Shown: piece after piece, positions 17,401 through 25,871 of the stretch
How positions within the stretch are numbered: position 1 is the stretch's first letter
Layout: each line of letters starts with the position of its first letter
NCBI RefSeq assembly: GCF_016587435.1
Contig: NZ_BNJJ01000014.1
Coordinates: 186,001-250,000 of the forward strand
Source: Dictyobacter formicarum
GTDB taxonomy: Bacteria > Chloroflexota > Ktedonobacteria > Ktedonobacterales > Ktedonobacteraceae
Direction of reading: 5' to 3'
DNA length: 64,000 nucleotides
The notes under the pieces: generated by a model
Seen by the model: the letters and a program-made list of their open reading frames with translations, nothing else
The model's database searches: none
Told to the model about the DNA's origin: nothing
Translations under genes and position numbers: made by a program

Positions 17401-17976
17401 ATGGAAAATGGTTCTGAGCAGCAAGTTCAGCGTATTGACCTGCCTGAGCGAACGTTGATAGTGTTGTGTGGTCCAGCCGGCGCAGGCAAAAGCACGTTTG
17501 CACGTACATTTGTGGGGCAGCACCATCAACAAGGATATCGAATGACTTCCATCGTTTCATCCGATTATTGTCGGGCCTTGATTTGTGATGATGAGACAAA
17601 TCAGCAGGTGAATAGAGACACATTTGATCTTTTTTATTACATTATCCATAAAAGAATGATTCAGGGTCGGTTGACGATTGTGGATAGCACTGCCTTGCAG
17701 GTAGAGGCACGCCAGCGTTTACTGGATCTAGCTGTGCGTCATCATTATGTAACCTGTCTGTTTCTATTTAATATCTCGCTTGAAACCTGCCTGAGGTATG
17801 ATCAGCACCAGGCACGCGGACGTATTGTGGGGGAGCAGGTCATCAAGTATCATTTCTCGTTGCTAAAGCAGGCATTGCGCGATGTACCTCAGGAAGGTTG
17901 GAATATGATCTATATCCTGGACGAGCAGCATTCATTTCCAGAAATCCATGTGGGTGAAGCGCAACCATCATCTTGA
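17401..17976 (+). CDS. P-loop kinase of the polynucleotide kinase/AAA_33 type
   Basis: A 191-residue single-domain P-loop protein. Walker A is GPAGAGKST (residues about 24-32). SSDYCRALICDDETNQ matches the SSDxxR segment of bacterial Pnkp-type kinases, and RLTIVDSTALQVEARQRLL the VDxT strand with following Arg. A lid region YDQHQARGRIVGEQVIKYHFSLL follows. Families of this shape phosphorylate nucleic-acid 5'-OH ends or small metabolites; no phosphatase or ligase domain is fused, unlike full Pnkp, and no hen1 neighbour is seen. Substrate unknown. Start chosen by AAAGGAGAAGG upstream of the ATG. Confidence 0.75.
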   Translation: MENGSEQQVQRIDLPERTLIVLCGPAGAGKSTFARTFVGQHHQQGYRMTSIVSSDYCRALICDDETNQQVNRDTFDLFYYIIHKRMIQGRLTIVDSTALQVEARQRLLDLAVRHHYVTCLFLFNISLETCLRYDQHQARGRIVGEQVIKYHFSLLKQALRDVPQEGWNMIYILDEQHSFPEIHVGEAQPSS

Positions 17977-18644
17977 GCAATGTCTGAATTTCTTCTCAAT
18001 ATAGCATAGCATTGATAGTGGTTTGCCACACCAGCACATCGTCGCTTTAGCATTTCATTGCACCGTTTCTCTATAGGCCAGATACGTTGTCGGGCCTTTT
18101 TTTGTTTTCCAGGGGATCTCTAGATGTGACTATACATCTCAGCTGTACGTGAAAATAAGCAGGCAAACAGTAATAATTATTTTATAGAGGTCCATATCTA
18201 TGATCGCTGATTTTCGCCCGAGCAAAAAATCACTTTCTTAATGAGCGCTGGCGCTCCCAAATATTTTGTCGCGCCATCGGAGCTCAAAAATATTGAGCAT
18301 GAGTTGCTAGTACAATTTAATCATTGAACGGTTGAGCTAACTTTTATTGCCTGTTTCTGCCAGTTTTTATAAGCCGGCAGGGCTATTTTCAGTAGCGATT
18401 TGAGCGTAAGCGTGACTTCCTGTGAGATACTGGTTATATTTGAACGTAGATTACATAATATGGATTAGTCATCCTGAGGCTACGTATCTCGAACTTAACG
18501 GAGTATGTTCTCTCGTTTTTTTGTGCTGCATTGTTGCTACGAGAGCCATAGTTAAGTGGTTGAAACTACCCTATTTTCATCGTCATTAGCACGAAAAACG
18601 AACTATTTACTCGTATTATTTGTAAAATTGGAGGTCTCCATTCT
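17977..18644. repeat. Spacer with degenerate copy of the dispersed palindromic element
   Basis: At 18241-18296 the left box GAGCGCTGGCGCTCCCAAAT and an inverted right box (GCGCCATCGGAGCTCAAAAA) lie next to each other without the long palindrome, followed by ATATTGAGC. The rest of the 670-bp spacer has no gene. It should hold the promoter of the ABC transporter operon, but no clear site is assigned. Confidence 0.5.
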
Positions 18645-19565
18645 ATGCTATCTCCTAACTGTACCCATGCCCGGCGCCTACCTTTGTTAGGACTCTTGCT
18701 GGCATCTATTCTGTCACTACTCCTGGCCGCCTGCGGCGGCAGCCCTGGCACTGCTGGCGGCCCCGCAGCTAACCCCACTCCCCCTGCCAAGCCTAACGTC
18801 GCAGCTCCAACGGACCTGAAGACTCCGGGTACCTTGCTGGTTGGTAGCGATACCACCTATACACCGATGGAGTTTGTTGACACCAAAACCAATACATATG
18901 TTGGTTTTGATCTTGACCTGATCAAAGCCATGGGACAACGTATGGGATTAAAAGTGGTTATTCAGAAGACCAGTTTCGATACGATTTTTGATGATCTGAG
19001 GAACAAGCGTTTTGACGTGGTAATCTCCTCTGTTACCATCAACGATAAGCGCAAACAGACCTTTGATTTTGTTCCTTACTTCAATGCAGGTGAGTCCCTG
19101 CTGGTTCCCAAAGGCAATCCAAAGAATTTGAAAACTGTTGCTGATCTGTGTGGCCTGAACGTTGGCGTGCAGACCGGGACTGTTGAAAAAGATGACCTGG
19201 ATGCAGCTACCAAAGCCTGTCAGAAGGCTGGCAAACCCGAAATCAAGCAGACTGTGTTGCAGTCACAAACAGATGTGGTACAATTGCTGGCAAATGGACG
19301 AGTCGATGCTACATATCAAGACTCTCCTGTTACCGACTACTATAACAAAATCAATCCAGGTCAGTTCGAGGTTGGCGGTTCAGTGGTGAATGCAGCCCCT
19401 TATGGGATTACTATTCGCAAAGGTGATAGCTCTATGCTAACCGCCATGCAGAAATCGTTTGATGCCGTCAAAACCGATGGCACGTACAATAATCTTTTCA
19501 AAACCTGGGGCTTTTCCGATCAGCAAAAGGTTTCCTATATCCAGCGGCAGGAGACTTTAGCCTGA
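18645..19565 (+). CDS. Polar amino-acid ABC transporter, substrate-binding lipoprotein
   Basis: A 306-residue SBP_bac_3 protein. The signal peptide RLPLLGLLLASILSLLLAAC ends in a lipobox with the lipidated Cys at residue 30, followed by a Gly/Pro/Ala linker. The mature part starts LKTPGTLLVGSDTTYTPMEF and continues VGFDLDLIKAMGQRMGLKV and FDVVISSVTINDKRKQ, the standard fold I signature of amino-acid receptors of the HisJ/GlnH type. It captures substrate outside the membrane and delivers it to the permease encoded 107 bp downstream. Ligand identity (Gln, Arg, His or other) cannot be read. GGAGGT lies 8 nt before the ATG. Confidence 0.93.
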   Translation: MLSPNCTHARRLPLLGLLLASILSLLLAACGGSPGTAGGPAANPTPPAKPNVAAPTDLKTPGTLLVGSDTTYTPMEFVDTKTNTYVGFDLDLIKAMGQRMGLKVVIQKTSFDTIFDDLRNKRFDVVISSVTINDKRKQTFDFVPYFNAGESLLVPKGNPKNLKTVADLCGLNVGVQTGTVEKDDLDAATKACQKAGKPEIKQTVLQSQTDVVQLLANGRVDATYQDSPVTDYYNKINPGQFEVGGSVVNAAPYGITIRKGDSSMLTAMQKSFDAVKTDGTYNNLFKTWGFSDQQKVSYIQRQETLA

Positions 19566-19672
19566 GATCAGCAGCGCTGTTAAGTTAAGCCTTCTACCAT
19601 CCCCGCTCCTCGCCTCAATGATTTTTTTATCTATGAGAGGCGAGGAGCATGTAGTTTTTTAGGAGGATTGCT

Positions 19673-20428
19673 ATGTTGTTCCGTTGGGACCAGGTCTGGT
19701 ACTATCTTTTTCAGGATCCCAACCTCTACTTTTTGCATGCCGCCTGGATCACACTGTGGATCTCGGTCGTCGCGCAGGCGGTAGGAATTATACTGGGTTT
19801 CTTTTTAGCGCTTATGCGTACATCGAAATATCCATTTCTGGTGTGGCCAGCCCGTGCCTATATCTGGTTCTTTCGCGGCAGTCCTCTGCTGGTTCAGGTG
19901 CTGTTATTGTGGGCTGGCTTGCCAAAGGTCTTTCCGGGGGCGCTCCTACCTGCTTATGCCTGTGTCTTAATTTCCTTTTCGCTCAATGAAGGCGCCTATA
20001 TGTCTGAGATCATTCGTGCCGCCCTGGGTTCGGTGGACGCAGGTCAGATGGAGGCAGCCAAAGCGCTGGGCATGCGCTACGGTCTAGCCATGCGCCGTAT
20101 TATTGTTCCGCAGGCCATGCGCGTCATTATTCCTCCTCTGGGAAACGAATTCAATAATATGCTCAAAACCACCTCCATTGCTTACGTAATTGGTGTGATG
20201 GAATTAACCGGTACCGCCCAGGTTTACGGCTCTCAGACCTTTATTACCTTTGAGCTCCTGGTTGTTGCCACGATCTATTATCTTGTATTAACTACTATCT
20301 GGGAGTTTATCCAGCGCTGGATCGAGAATCGCTTCGATCCCGATCGAGGTAATGTCGCGGTTGCGGTTGCGCAAGAGAAAAGTACGCTGAAACGCCTGAC
20401 TGGTTTTGGTTCACAGACAGCCAGATAA
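19673..20428 (+). CDS. Polar amino-acid ABC transporter, permease
   Basis: A 251-residue HisM/GlnP-type permease with about five membrane helices. The N-terminal AAWITLWISVVAQAVGIILG matches the family's TLxxS region. The EAA loop, which docks the ATPase, reads EAAKALGMRYGLAMRRIIVPQAMRVIIPP. AGGAGGA precedes the ATG. No second permease is present, so the channel would be a homodimer. The gene is followed by the ATPase with an 18-bp gap. Confidence 0.93.
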   Translation: MLFRWDQVWYYLFQDPNLYFLHAAWITLWISVVAQAVGIILGFFLALMRTSKYPFLVWPARAYIWFFRGSPLLVQVLLLWAGLPKVFPGALLPAYACVLISFSLNEGAYMSEIIRAALGSVDAGQMEAAKALGMRYGLAMRRIIVPQAMRVIIPPLGNEFNNMLKTTSIAYVIGVMELTGTAQVYGSQTFITFELLVVATIYYLVLTTIWEFIQRWIENRFDPDRGNVAVAVAQEKSTLKRLTGFGSQTAR

Positions 20429-20446
20429 GGTTGAGGAGGTATGGGA

Positions 20447-21250
20447 ATGACTACAGACACAACAATTAACGACCCTCAGACAAACCAGGTCAGCGAAATG
20501 GTGCGCACAGAGAAGCTTGTGAAGCGCTTTGGCTCTAATGTTGTATTGAATGGCGTGGATTTCTCGGTTGCACGTGGCCAGGCAGTGGTGGTGATTGGCC
20601 CGAGTGGCTCTGGTAAAACAACGTTATTACGCTGTCTCAATCACCTGGAGAAAATTGATGATGGGCGTATTTATATTGATGGACAATTAGTAGGCTATCG
20701 TGAGCAGAATGGCCTCCTGGTTGAGGACAGCGAGGTTAATATAGCGCGTATGCGTGCGCAGATCGGCTTTGTGTTCCAACGCTTTAATCTCTTTGCTCAT
20801 AAGACGGCGCTGGAAAATATTATCGAGGCTCCCATCCATGTGCTGCGCCAGCCCAAAGGCGAGGTAATCGAGCGCGCACGCATGTTGCTGGACAAGGTAG
20901 GGCTCTCCAACAAAGAGAATTCTTATCCTCATCGACTCTCGGGTGGTCAGCAACAACGTGTAGCCATTGCGCGTGCACTGGCCATGAATCCCAAACTGAT
21001 GTTGTTTGACGAAGCAACGTCCGCGCTGGACCCCGAACTGGTGGGCGAGGTACTCAAAGTGATGCGTCAACTGGCTGAAGAGGGCATGACGATGGTAGTG
21101 GTCACCCATGAAATGGGTTTTGCCCGAGACGTCGCCGACCACGTCGTTTTCATGGATCAAGCTCAGATTGTCGAACAGGGTCCGCCCGAGCAAATCTTTG
21201 GCGAGTGCCATAACGAGCGTACCCGCAACTTCTTGAGCCGCGTTGTCTAA
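20447..21250 (+). CDS. Polar amino-acid ABC transporter, ATP-binding protein
   Basis: A GlnQ-type ATPase of 267 residues. Walker [11 protein letters not shown]-loop FVFQRFNLF, signature [15 protein letters not shown], Walker [15 protein letters not shown] and the H-loop VVTHEMGF are all intact. A short insert ([22 protein letters not shown]) before the Q-loop is common in this subfamily. GAGGAGG (20433-20439) is 7 nt from the ATG at 20447 but only 1 nt from the ATG at 20441, so the second is chosen. Last gene of the operon. Confidence 0.94.
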   Translation: MTTDTTINDPQTNQVSEMVRTEKLVKRFGSNVVLNGVDFSVARGQAVVVIGPSGSGKTTLLRCLNHLEKIDDGRIYIDGQLVGYREQNGLLVEDSEVNIARMRAQIGFVFQRFNLFAHKTALENIIEAPIHVLRQPKGEVIERARMLLDKVGLSNKENSYPHRLSGGQQQRVAIARALAMNPKLMLFDEATSALDPELVGEVLKVMRQLAEEGMTMVVVTHEMGFARDVADHVVFMDQAQIVEQGPPEQIFGECHNERTRNFLSRVV

Positions 21251-21263
21251 ACACATATCGTTG

Positions 21264-21326
21264 CCGTAAATGAAGTCACTGTCCGGCTCCATCAAGCGTG
21301 TAGATTGGAGAGAGACTCATTTACGG
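21264..21326 (+). terminator. Hairpin after the ABC transporter operon
   Basis: Arms CCGTAAATGA-A-GTC (21264-21277) and GACTCATTTACGG (21314-21326) pair with one bulged base around a 36-nt loop. The T-run after it is weak, so termination is likely but not certain. Confidence 0.5.
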
Positions 21327-21421
21327 TTCCCCTAAACTGGTAAATATGTCTCCCTTTTCTCTTTTTTTCATTCTCTATAATCTATCTGTTATACAATAAA
21401 GAAAAAGGTAGAGATTGTCAT

Positions 21422-21463
21422 ATGAATGGCACTGCTTGAGCGGTGCCTTCTTTGTTGAAAGGG
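21422..21463 (+). promoter_or_regulatory. Leader hairpin before the HAD gene
   Basis: ATG at 21422 opens a five-codon frame (MNGTA, stop TGA) whose codons form the left arm of an 8-bp hairpin GGCACTGC-TTGA-GCGGTGCC, followed by TTCTTTGTT. It looks like an intrinsic terminator 25 bp before the HAD start. It could be an attenuator or just the end of upstream transcription. Confidence 0.35.
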
Positions 21464-21474
21464 CCTGAACAATC

Positions 21475-22449
21475 ATGACGACCCCGGTAATCTGGAAAAG
21501 ACCGGATCTGCTAGTACCCCAGCCTTTTGATACATTGTTGTTCGATGTGGATGGTGTGTTGATTGAGACTGTGAACTCTTTTCGCGCCGCTAACATTGCA
21601 GTGACTGATTATATTGTTGGCACGTTGAATGGGTTGCAGTGGAATCGTGCCGAGCAGCTGACTTCGGTTACGCAAGAAGATATCAGTATTTTTAAGCAGG
21701 CTGGTGGCTTCAATAGTGATTGGGATATGTGTTATCTGCTCTCTGCATTGGCTACCTCGCGATTGCGCGAGTGGCGGGATAGCGCGCTGGCCAGGCGCAG
21801 TACCGAGGAGTGGGGGGTACTGGCCCACGCAGCCTCGCAGGCTGGCCAGAGTGGCCGTGCCTGGGTCGAGTCTGTTTTTCCGGCTAGCGCCCTGACCGAT
21901 TACGCGGTGGTTGTAGATGTATTTAATGAGAGCTACTGGGGTGCCAGCGAGCTGCGCCGCCGTTTTGGCTGTGATGCGCGCTATTTGCCACAGGCCGAGG
22001 GATATGTGCAGAACGAGAACATGCTCTATACTCCCGATTTTTTTGAGCAGTTGCGCCAGGCCGGCGTTGCTCATCTAGGAATGATCACTGGACGTATTGG
22101 AGCCGAAGTTGACAGCGCGATCGAACGCATGGAGGCCTATAGCGGCAAGCGCTGGTGGGACGTGATTGTTCCGGCTGACCTTTATGCTAAGCCCGATCCT
22201 CAGGCGTTGCGCTATGCTTTGAGCCAGGTAGGTGGTCGTGGTGGTCTCTATATCGGCGATACCGCAGATGATTTTGACCTGGTCAGACGCTACAAAGCCG
22301 ATAAAACAGAGGTCGAAGCACCAATACTGGCTGCCATGGTAGTAAATCAACAGGAGATTGCGCTCTATCAGAGCAGAGGGGCCGACCTGCTGGTCCATTC
22401 GGTTGAGGCACTGCTAGATTTTCTTGCCGTCTCTGATACGCTTCGCTAG
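21475..22449 (+). CDS. HAD-superfamily phosphatase (subfamily IA-like)
   Basis: A 324-residue Mg-dependent hydrolase. Motif I is FDVDGVL (Asp24 nucleophile, Asp26 acid/base), motif II MITGRI, motif III the Lys in YAKPDPQALRYAL, and motif IV YIGDTADDFDLV. A cap of about 170 residues between motifs I and II is all helical. The order and the TAD-D acidic pair fit the HAD phosphatases found in cyanobacteria and archaea whose substrate is unknown. The N-terminal 17 residues (MTTPVIWKRPDLLVPQP) are extra. The ribosome site is weak (GAAAGGG). Gene stands alone, convergent with the histidine kinase gene. Confidence 0.85.
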   Translation: MTTPVIWKRPDLLVPQPFDTLLFDVDGVLIETVNSFRAANIAVTDYIVGTLNGLQWNRAEQLTSVTQEDISIFKQAGGFNSDWDMCYLLSALATSRLREWRDSALARRSTEEWGVLAHAASQAGQSGRAWVESVFPASALTDYAVVVDVFNESYWGASELRRRFGCDARYLPQAEGYVQNENMLYTPDFFEQLRQAGVAHLGMITGRIGAEVDSAIERMEAYSGKRWWDVIVPADLYAKPDPQALRYALSQVGGRGGLYIGDTADDFDLVRRYKADKTEVEAPILAAMVVNQQEIALYQSRGADLLVHSVEALLDFLAVSDTLR

Positions 22450-22489
22450 TATACTGTCAGCTTTCCAGTGCACTAGAAAGCTGAGCACC

Positions 22490-22630
22490 CCCGCACGGCT
22501 CGGGCGCATGCGCGCCCGAGCCATTTTTATTCGTTGGTGCAGCATTCGCGCAAGCGCGAATGCTGCACCAACGAATAAAAAAACATTGAGCGGCGCAGGC
22601 GCGTAGCGTCAGGGGCCGAAGGCGCGAACC
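22490..22630. repeat. Dispersed palindromic element, copy C
   Basis: Left box GGCTCGGGCGCATGCGCGCC (about 22496-22516), a perfect 27-bp palindrome (22524-22550 with 22555-22581, 4-nt loop), then ATTGAGCGGCGCAGGCGCG and GCGTCAGGGGCCGAAGGCGC (to about 22628). It lies between the convergent HAD and histidine kinase genes, where it could also stop transcription both ways. Confidence 0.8.
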
Positions 22631-22689
22631 CTATAGCTTTCAGACACATCGTTAAAAAGCGGATCGTTAGTTAAAGGAGCAAAAAAACA

Positions 22690-22740
22690 AAGGCAGAAGA
22701 AGAGGGAGGCTCGTAACGAACGTCCCTGTTCTTCCTTTTA
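22690..22740 (-). terminator. Likely terminator of the histidine kinase gene
   Basis: Imperfect stem GAAGAAGAGGGA / TCCCTGTTCTTC (about 22697-22736) with A/T-rich flanks, just past the minus-strand stop at 22757. Confidence 0.5.
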
Positions 22741-22756
22741 GAGTTATTTTATTACT

Positions 22757-23599
22757 TTAGTCCAGCTTGAGAGGTAGTTCAAAACTAAAGGTGGTGCCCC
22801 GGGCTTCATCACTATTGTTGCCCTCCTCGTTATGGGGCTCCAGTTGTAATGTCCCGTGGTGGGCCTCAATGATAGATTTCGTGATAAATAGGCCCAGGCC
22901 AGAACCATGGCGCGAACGCGTGGCAGGCAGGCGCCCATAAGGGCGAAAGAGTTGACTGATGTCGGCTGATGGAATACTGGCTCCCTGGTTATGAACGCTG
23001 ATCCGCACCCCCTTCTGGGTAGCACTCACTGTGACCGTAATAGTTGTTTTCTCATCCGAATACTTGATTGCATTATCCAACAGGTTGCCCAGCGCCTGTT
23101 GTAAACGACCGCCGTCCCAATGTCCAATGATCGGTATATCCGGAGCCGAAACGACAAACGTATGATAGGGTGCAATCGGGCGTAACTGTTCCACCATATC
23201 TTTGACCAGTTGTACAATATCGCAGTCCTCGCGGATTAACGAAAAATTGCCTGAGGCAAGATGAGAAGAGTCGAGCAGATCATTGACCATACGGCTCATA
23301 CGCTGAGCCTGCCCAATGATAATACCGGTATTACGCTGAATAGCTGCATATTTCTTCTCAATTTGTTGTGCTGAGAACTGTGCGCCATCTTTGGGTGAAG
23401 CTGCATGACGCACAATCATCTGTGCGTAATTCATAATCGGCGAAAGTGGGCCGCGCAGATCGTGCGCGATCATCGCAGTTGACTGTTCCTTATGTGCCAG
23501 CTGATCTTGCAAGAGGAGGTTTTCCGCCCGTAAATCATCTATCTGCTGTTGTAATTCCTGAATAATTTGTTCCTGTGTTTTCTCGCCTTGAAGCTGCAT
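22757..23599 (-). CDS. Soluble sensor histidine kinase
   Basis: A 280-residue HisKA/HATPase protein with no membrane helix and no recognisable sensor domain. Residues 6-40 form a coiled coil (IIQELQQQIDDLRAENLLLQ). The H-box is MIAHDLRGPLSP with phospho-acceptor His46. The catalytic domain has QQALGNLLDNAIKYS (N-box), GVRISVHNQGASIPSADI (G1) and GSGLGLFITKSIIEAHHG (G2). It probably gets its signal through a partner protein. No response regulator is adjacent, so it is an orphan kinase in this window. AAGGAGACAGAGGTC precedes the ATG. Confidence 0.9.
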   Translation of the reverse strand: MQLQGEKTQEQIIQELQQQIDDLRAENLLLQDQLAHKEQSTAMIAHDLRGPLSPIMNYAQMIVRHAASPKDGAQFSAQQIEKKYAAIQRNTGIIIGQAQRMSRMVNDLLDSSHLASGNFSLIREDCDIVQLVKDMVEQLRPIAPYHTFVVSAPDIPIIGHWDGGRLQQALGNLLDNAIKYSDEKTTITVTVSATQKGVRISVHNQGASIPSADISQLFRPYGRLPATRSRHGSGLGLFITKSIIEAHHGTLQLEPHNEEGNNSDEARGTTFSFELPLKLD

Positions 23600-23862
23600 G
23601 ACCTCTGTCTCCTTGCAAGCGGCATGATTGTAGCCATTCTTAGGGATTGTGTAATACCAGTATACACTCGTATGACGCGCATCAGTTCGTGAATACCTAT
23701 CTGATAGGAAAATTGGGTATGCATGTTATGACTTTTGGGAGAACAGGTGCATTCTATCTCCTCCTTTTGTAGAATATATCGTCACTTGTATGGCTTCTTC
23801 ATAACTCGCCACCTGAGCAACTTGCTATGGTGATATTTATTTCCCCTTTTCCTGCCTGCACT

Positions 23863-23892
23863 TTGACTGATTTCACTTTAATGAGTTATAAT
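23863..23892 (+). promoter_or_regulatory. Strong sigma-70-type promoter giving a leaderless doc transcript
   Basis: TTGACT (23863-23868), an 18-bp spacer and a perfect TATAAT (23887-23892). A start 7-8 nt after the -10 box falls at the ATG of the downstream gene (23900). The first possible ATG, 23891, overlaps the -10 box and would be outside the transcript. Confidence 0.65.
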
Positions 23893-23899
23893 GATCGTC

Positions 23900-24376
23900 A
23901 TGCATATAAATAAAGAAAAAAAGTATCTTGACAGTGAGGCAGCTGTACAGGCGAACCACATCGCTGGCGAGACTGGAGCTGTACGCGATATGAACGGTCT
24001 GGGATCGGCCCTGGCTGCTCCCCAAAACATGGCACTGTATCAGGGTGCTGGTATCGTGGAGCAGGCCGCGATCCTCATTCAGCGCATCGCCCAGAACCAT
24101 CCATTTATCGATGGCAATAAACGCGTAGCCTTTATTCTGGGGAGTACCTTTCTCATGATCAACGGCTATCAGATCCAATATAAGGACGAGCAGGAAGAGA
24201 TGGCTCTGGCGTACACAATTGAGTCTATGGTGGCGGAAAAGAAATTTGAAGGTCTGGTGCAATGGCTGACAACGCACCTGGAGGCATGCGATGATAGCGC
24301 CATTTGGAGTGTGGAACAGATTATGCAGCAAGTAGCGGAGGAACACCCGAAGATCATCGCATACCTGGGATCGTAA
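23900..24376 (+). CDS. Doc-type Fic family protein (solitary)
   Basis: Doc proteins modify target proteins by phosphorylation and Fic relatives by AMP transfer; Doc of phage P1 is a toxin that inactivates EF-Tu. The Fic motif HPFIDGNKR (residues 67-75) is complete. The upstream segment NHIAGETGAVRDMNGLGSAL and AALYQGA-like region matches the Doc N-terminus. The C-terminal 70 residues extend beyond canonical Doc (158 versus about 126). No Phd-like antitoxin ORF is found within 250 bp on either side. ATG 23900 is chosen since the transcript should start there. Host gene versus toxin: undecided. Confidence 0.82.
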   Translation: MHINKEKKYLDSEAAVQANHIAGETGAVRDMNGLGSALAAPQNMALYQGAGIVEQAAILIQRIAQNHPFIDGNKRVAFILGSTFLMINGYQIQYKDEQEEMALAYTIESMVAEKKFEGLVQWLTTHLEACDDSAIWSVEQIMQQVAEEHPKIIAYLGS

Positions 24377-24757
24377 TAGTGGGAAAAACCATAGGAGATC
24401 TTGCGCACAATACATTTCATGTATGCCAATGGGACACAAATGTATCAAGAAAAGCGGAACCTTCGTAGGTGCTGGGCTTGCCCCAGCTTGCCACCCGCCG
24501 CAGCGTGGTGGCCCCGTGCCTTCGTCGTTTGGTTCCTGGTGGCGTGACACAGTACCCAAAGCGAAGGTTTCTTTTGGGCACCGCGTGGGCCAATGTGTTC
24601 ATACCAAGAGGTACCTGATCGCTGGGATACGGGGCCCCACAAACGGTGGGGCAATCGAGGGCAAGCCTCGAACCTATACAATCGCTTTTATTGTCGCTTT
24701 TGCATATATAAAAAAACGCCCACGAGAAGGGGCGCATGTTCTGTTTGTGTTTGTTCT
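24377..24757. repeat. MITE-like spacer with inverted ends
   Basis: The spacer has imperfect inverted ends: GTAGGTGCTGGGCTTGCCCC at 24465-24484 and the complement of ATAGGTTCGAGGCTTGCCCT at 24658-24677 (15 of 20 identical). Internal small hairpins include GCCCCAC/GTGGGGC. The reading frame 24423-24761 has no ribosome site and a composition unlike its neighbours, so it is not called. The right-end word is shared with the fmt terminator. Confidence 0.45.
24711..24735 (-). terminator. Terminator of the small gene at 24758
   Basis: On the minus strand CGCCCC-TTCTCG-TGGGCG is followed by TTTTTTTATA, a short GC stem with a good T-run. Confidence 0.7.
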
Positions 24758-24970
24758 TTAGTTGGCGGGCAGGAGGTTGAGGTCGCGCAGCTCGTCTTGA
24801 GCAGCTTCACTGAATTTATGGATATCCAGTGTCTGATCGGCGTGCGAGATGAGGTGACGGATGCGCTCGGCGATGGATTGGCGCATATAGAAGTCAGATG
24901 TCAGGAGAAGTTCTCCAACCGCGATTTCGATTTGCTGGCGCTGAATAGCGGCAATGGCTGATTCTGCCAT
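24758..24970 (-). CDS. Small uncharacterised protein (70 residues)
   Basis: A predicted all-helical protein, MAESAIAAIQRQQIEIAVGE at the N-terminus and acidic/hydrophobic heptads after it (FSEAAQDELRDLNLLP). No known domain recognised. It is supported by an AGAGGA site 9 nt before the ATG and a clean intrinsic terminator after the stop. A gap of about 75 bp separates it from the zinc-ribbon gene upstream on the same strand, with a hairpin between. Confidence 0.65.
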   Translation of the reverse strand: MAESAIAAIQRQQIEIAVGELLLTSDFYMRQSIAERIRHLISHADQTLDIHKFSEAAQDELRDLNLLPAN

Positions 24971-24997
24971 GATCTATTATCCTCTTTCTACATTACA

Positions 24998-25024
24998 AAT
25001 GGCCATCAGACTCTGATGGCCATT
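24998..25024 (-). terminator. Hairpin after the zinc-ribbon gene
   Basis: Perfect 12-bp stem AATGGCCATCAG / CTGATGGCCATT with a 3-nt loop directly downstream of the minus-strand gene ending at 25045; a modest T-run (TTTGT) follows. Confidence 0.6.
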
Positions 25025-25044
25025 GAACGTTTTTTATTGAGTGC

Positions 25045-25374
25045 TTATTTACTGGCGGCTGGCGCTTTTGAAGCGGAGGCGCCGTTAGATGAGCTGGAGC
25101 TTCCCTCTGAAGAAGAGCTACTATCGCTGCTGGTTTTACTTTCGCCATTGCCCTCGGCTTTTTTCGCATCTCCATTAGAAGGAGGCAACGTTTTTGTCTG
25201 GCTATAGTCGGTTTTATAGAAGCCCGAACCCTTAAAGACGACGCCAGCAGGGAAGAGGACACGACGGATGTGGTTGCCGCACTCTGGGCAAACTGTCAAA
25301 GGCTCATCGGTCATTTTCTGCCACGTTTCGAAGCGGTGGCTGCATGTCTGACAAAGATACTCGTACGTTGGCAT
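25045..25374 (-). CDS. FmdB-family zinc-ribbon protein
   Basis: A 109-residue protein opening MPTYEYLCQTCSHRFE with Cys8, Cys11, Cys29 and Cys32 forming a zinc ribbon. FmdB-type proteins are small putative regulators; some are linked to formamidase/amidase genes, but no such gene is here. The segment FPAGVVFKGSGFYKTDY after the ribbon is the usual family ending. A Ser/Gly/Ala-rich, low-complexity tail of about 45 residues is extra. The ATG at 25374 is chosen because the protein then starts at the family N-terminus and AAGAGGTG is 8 nt upstream; the longer frame adds 37 unrelated residues. Confidence 0.88.
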   Translation of the reverse strand: MPTYEYLCQTCSHRFETWQKMTDEPLTVCPECGNHIRRVLFPAGVVFKGSGFYKTDYSQTKTLPPSNGDAKKAEGNGESKTSSDSSSSSEGSSSSSNGASASKAPAASK

Positions 25375-25871
25375 ATACCAATCACCTCTTAAAATTGCGT
25401 TGAACGCATTATACACATTGTACACACCAGCATGTCTGTGGACGGAGGGGTGATCTTTGATTATGCGATCACCTGTGTCCAGCACAAGTGGCCTGTGTGT
25501 TTTTGATGAGATATTATTTATTGCATAGAAAGAGGGCGACCGCTATAGCCGTCCTATTCAATAATAGTACAGTGAATCAGCCGGGTTGTCAATCAATTCC
25601 AGCGAGTGCTAGCACTCTTGGAGAGCGCCGGACTCCCATCTCCATAGGAGGCGCGTTGCTTGCGGACGGGCGCATACGCGCCCGAGCTTGTTTTTTTAGT
25701 ATGTGATGCAGAACAGGTGAGGAGCACCTGTTCTGCATCACATACTAAAAAAATCTTTTGAGCGCTGAAGGCGCGGAGCGTCAGGGCCGGAGGCACGAAA
25801 CGCATGTTTGCGCCACACACTAAAGGATGATTCAAAACCTCTCAGGTTATAAAACAAACGGTTATGGAAGT
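25375..25871. repeat. Spacer with dispersed palindromic element, copy D
   Basis: Left box GGACGGGCGCATACGCGCCC (about 25664-25686), a perfect 29-bp palindrome (25691-25719 with 25725-25753, 5-nt loop), then TTTTGAGCGCTGAAGGCGCG, GCGTCAGGGCCGGAGGCACG and AAACGCATG (to 25805). The element lies downstream of uvrC. The remaining 290 bp upstream of it hold no gene; they include the promoter region of the zinc-ribbon gene. Confidence 0.8.

Noticed and set aside
23600..23862. Phd-type antitoxin ORF before doc
   Set aside because: No frame with a ribosome site and antitoxin-like sequence on either strand.
24423..24761. Possible gene of 112 codons
   Set aside because: No ribosome site; composition of GC-rich repeat; overlaps the terminator of the minus-strand gene; segment has MITE-like inverted ends.
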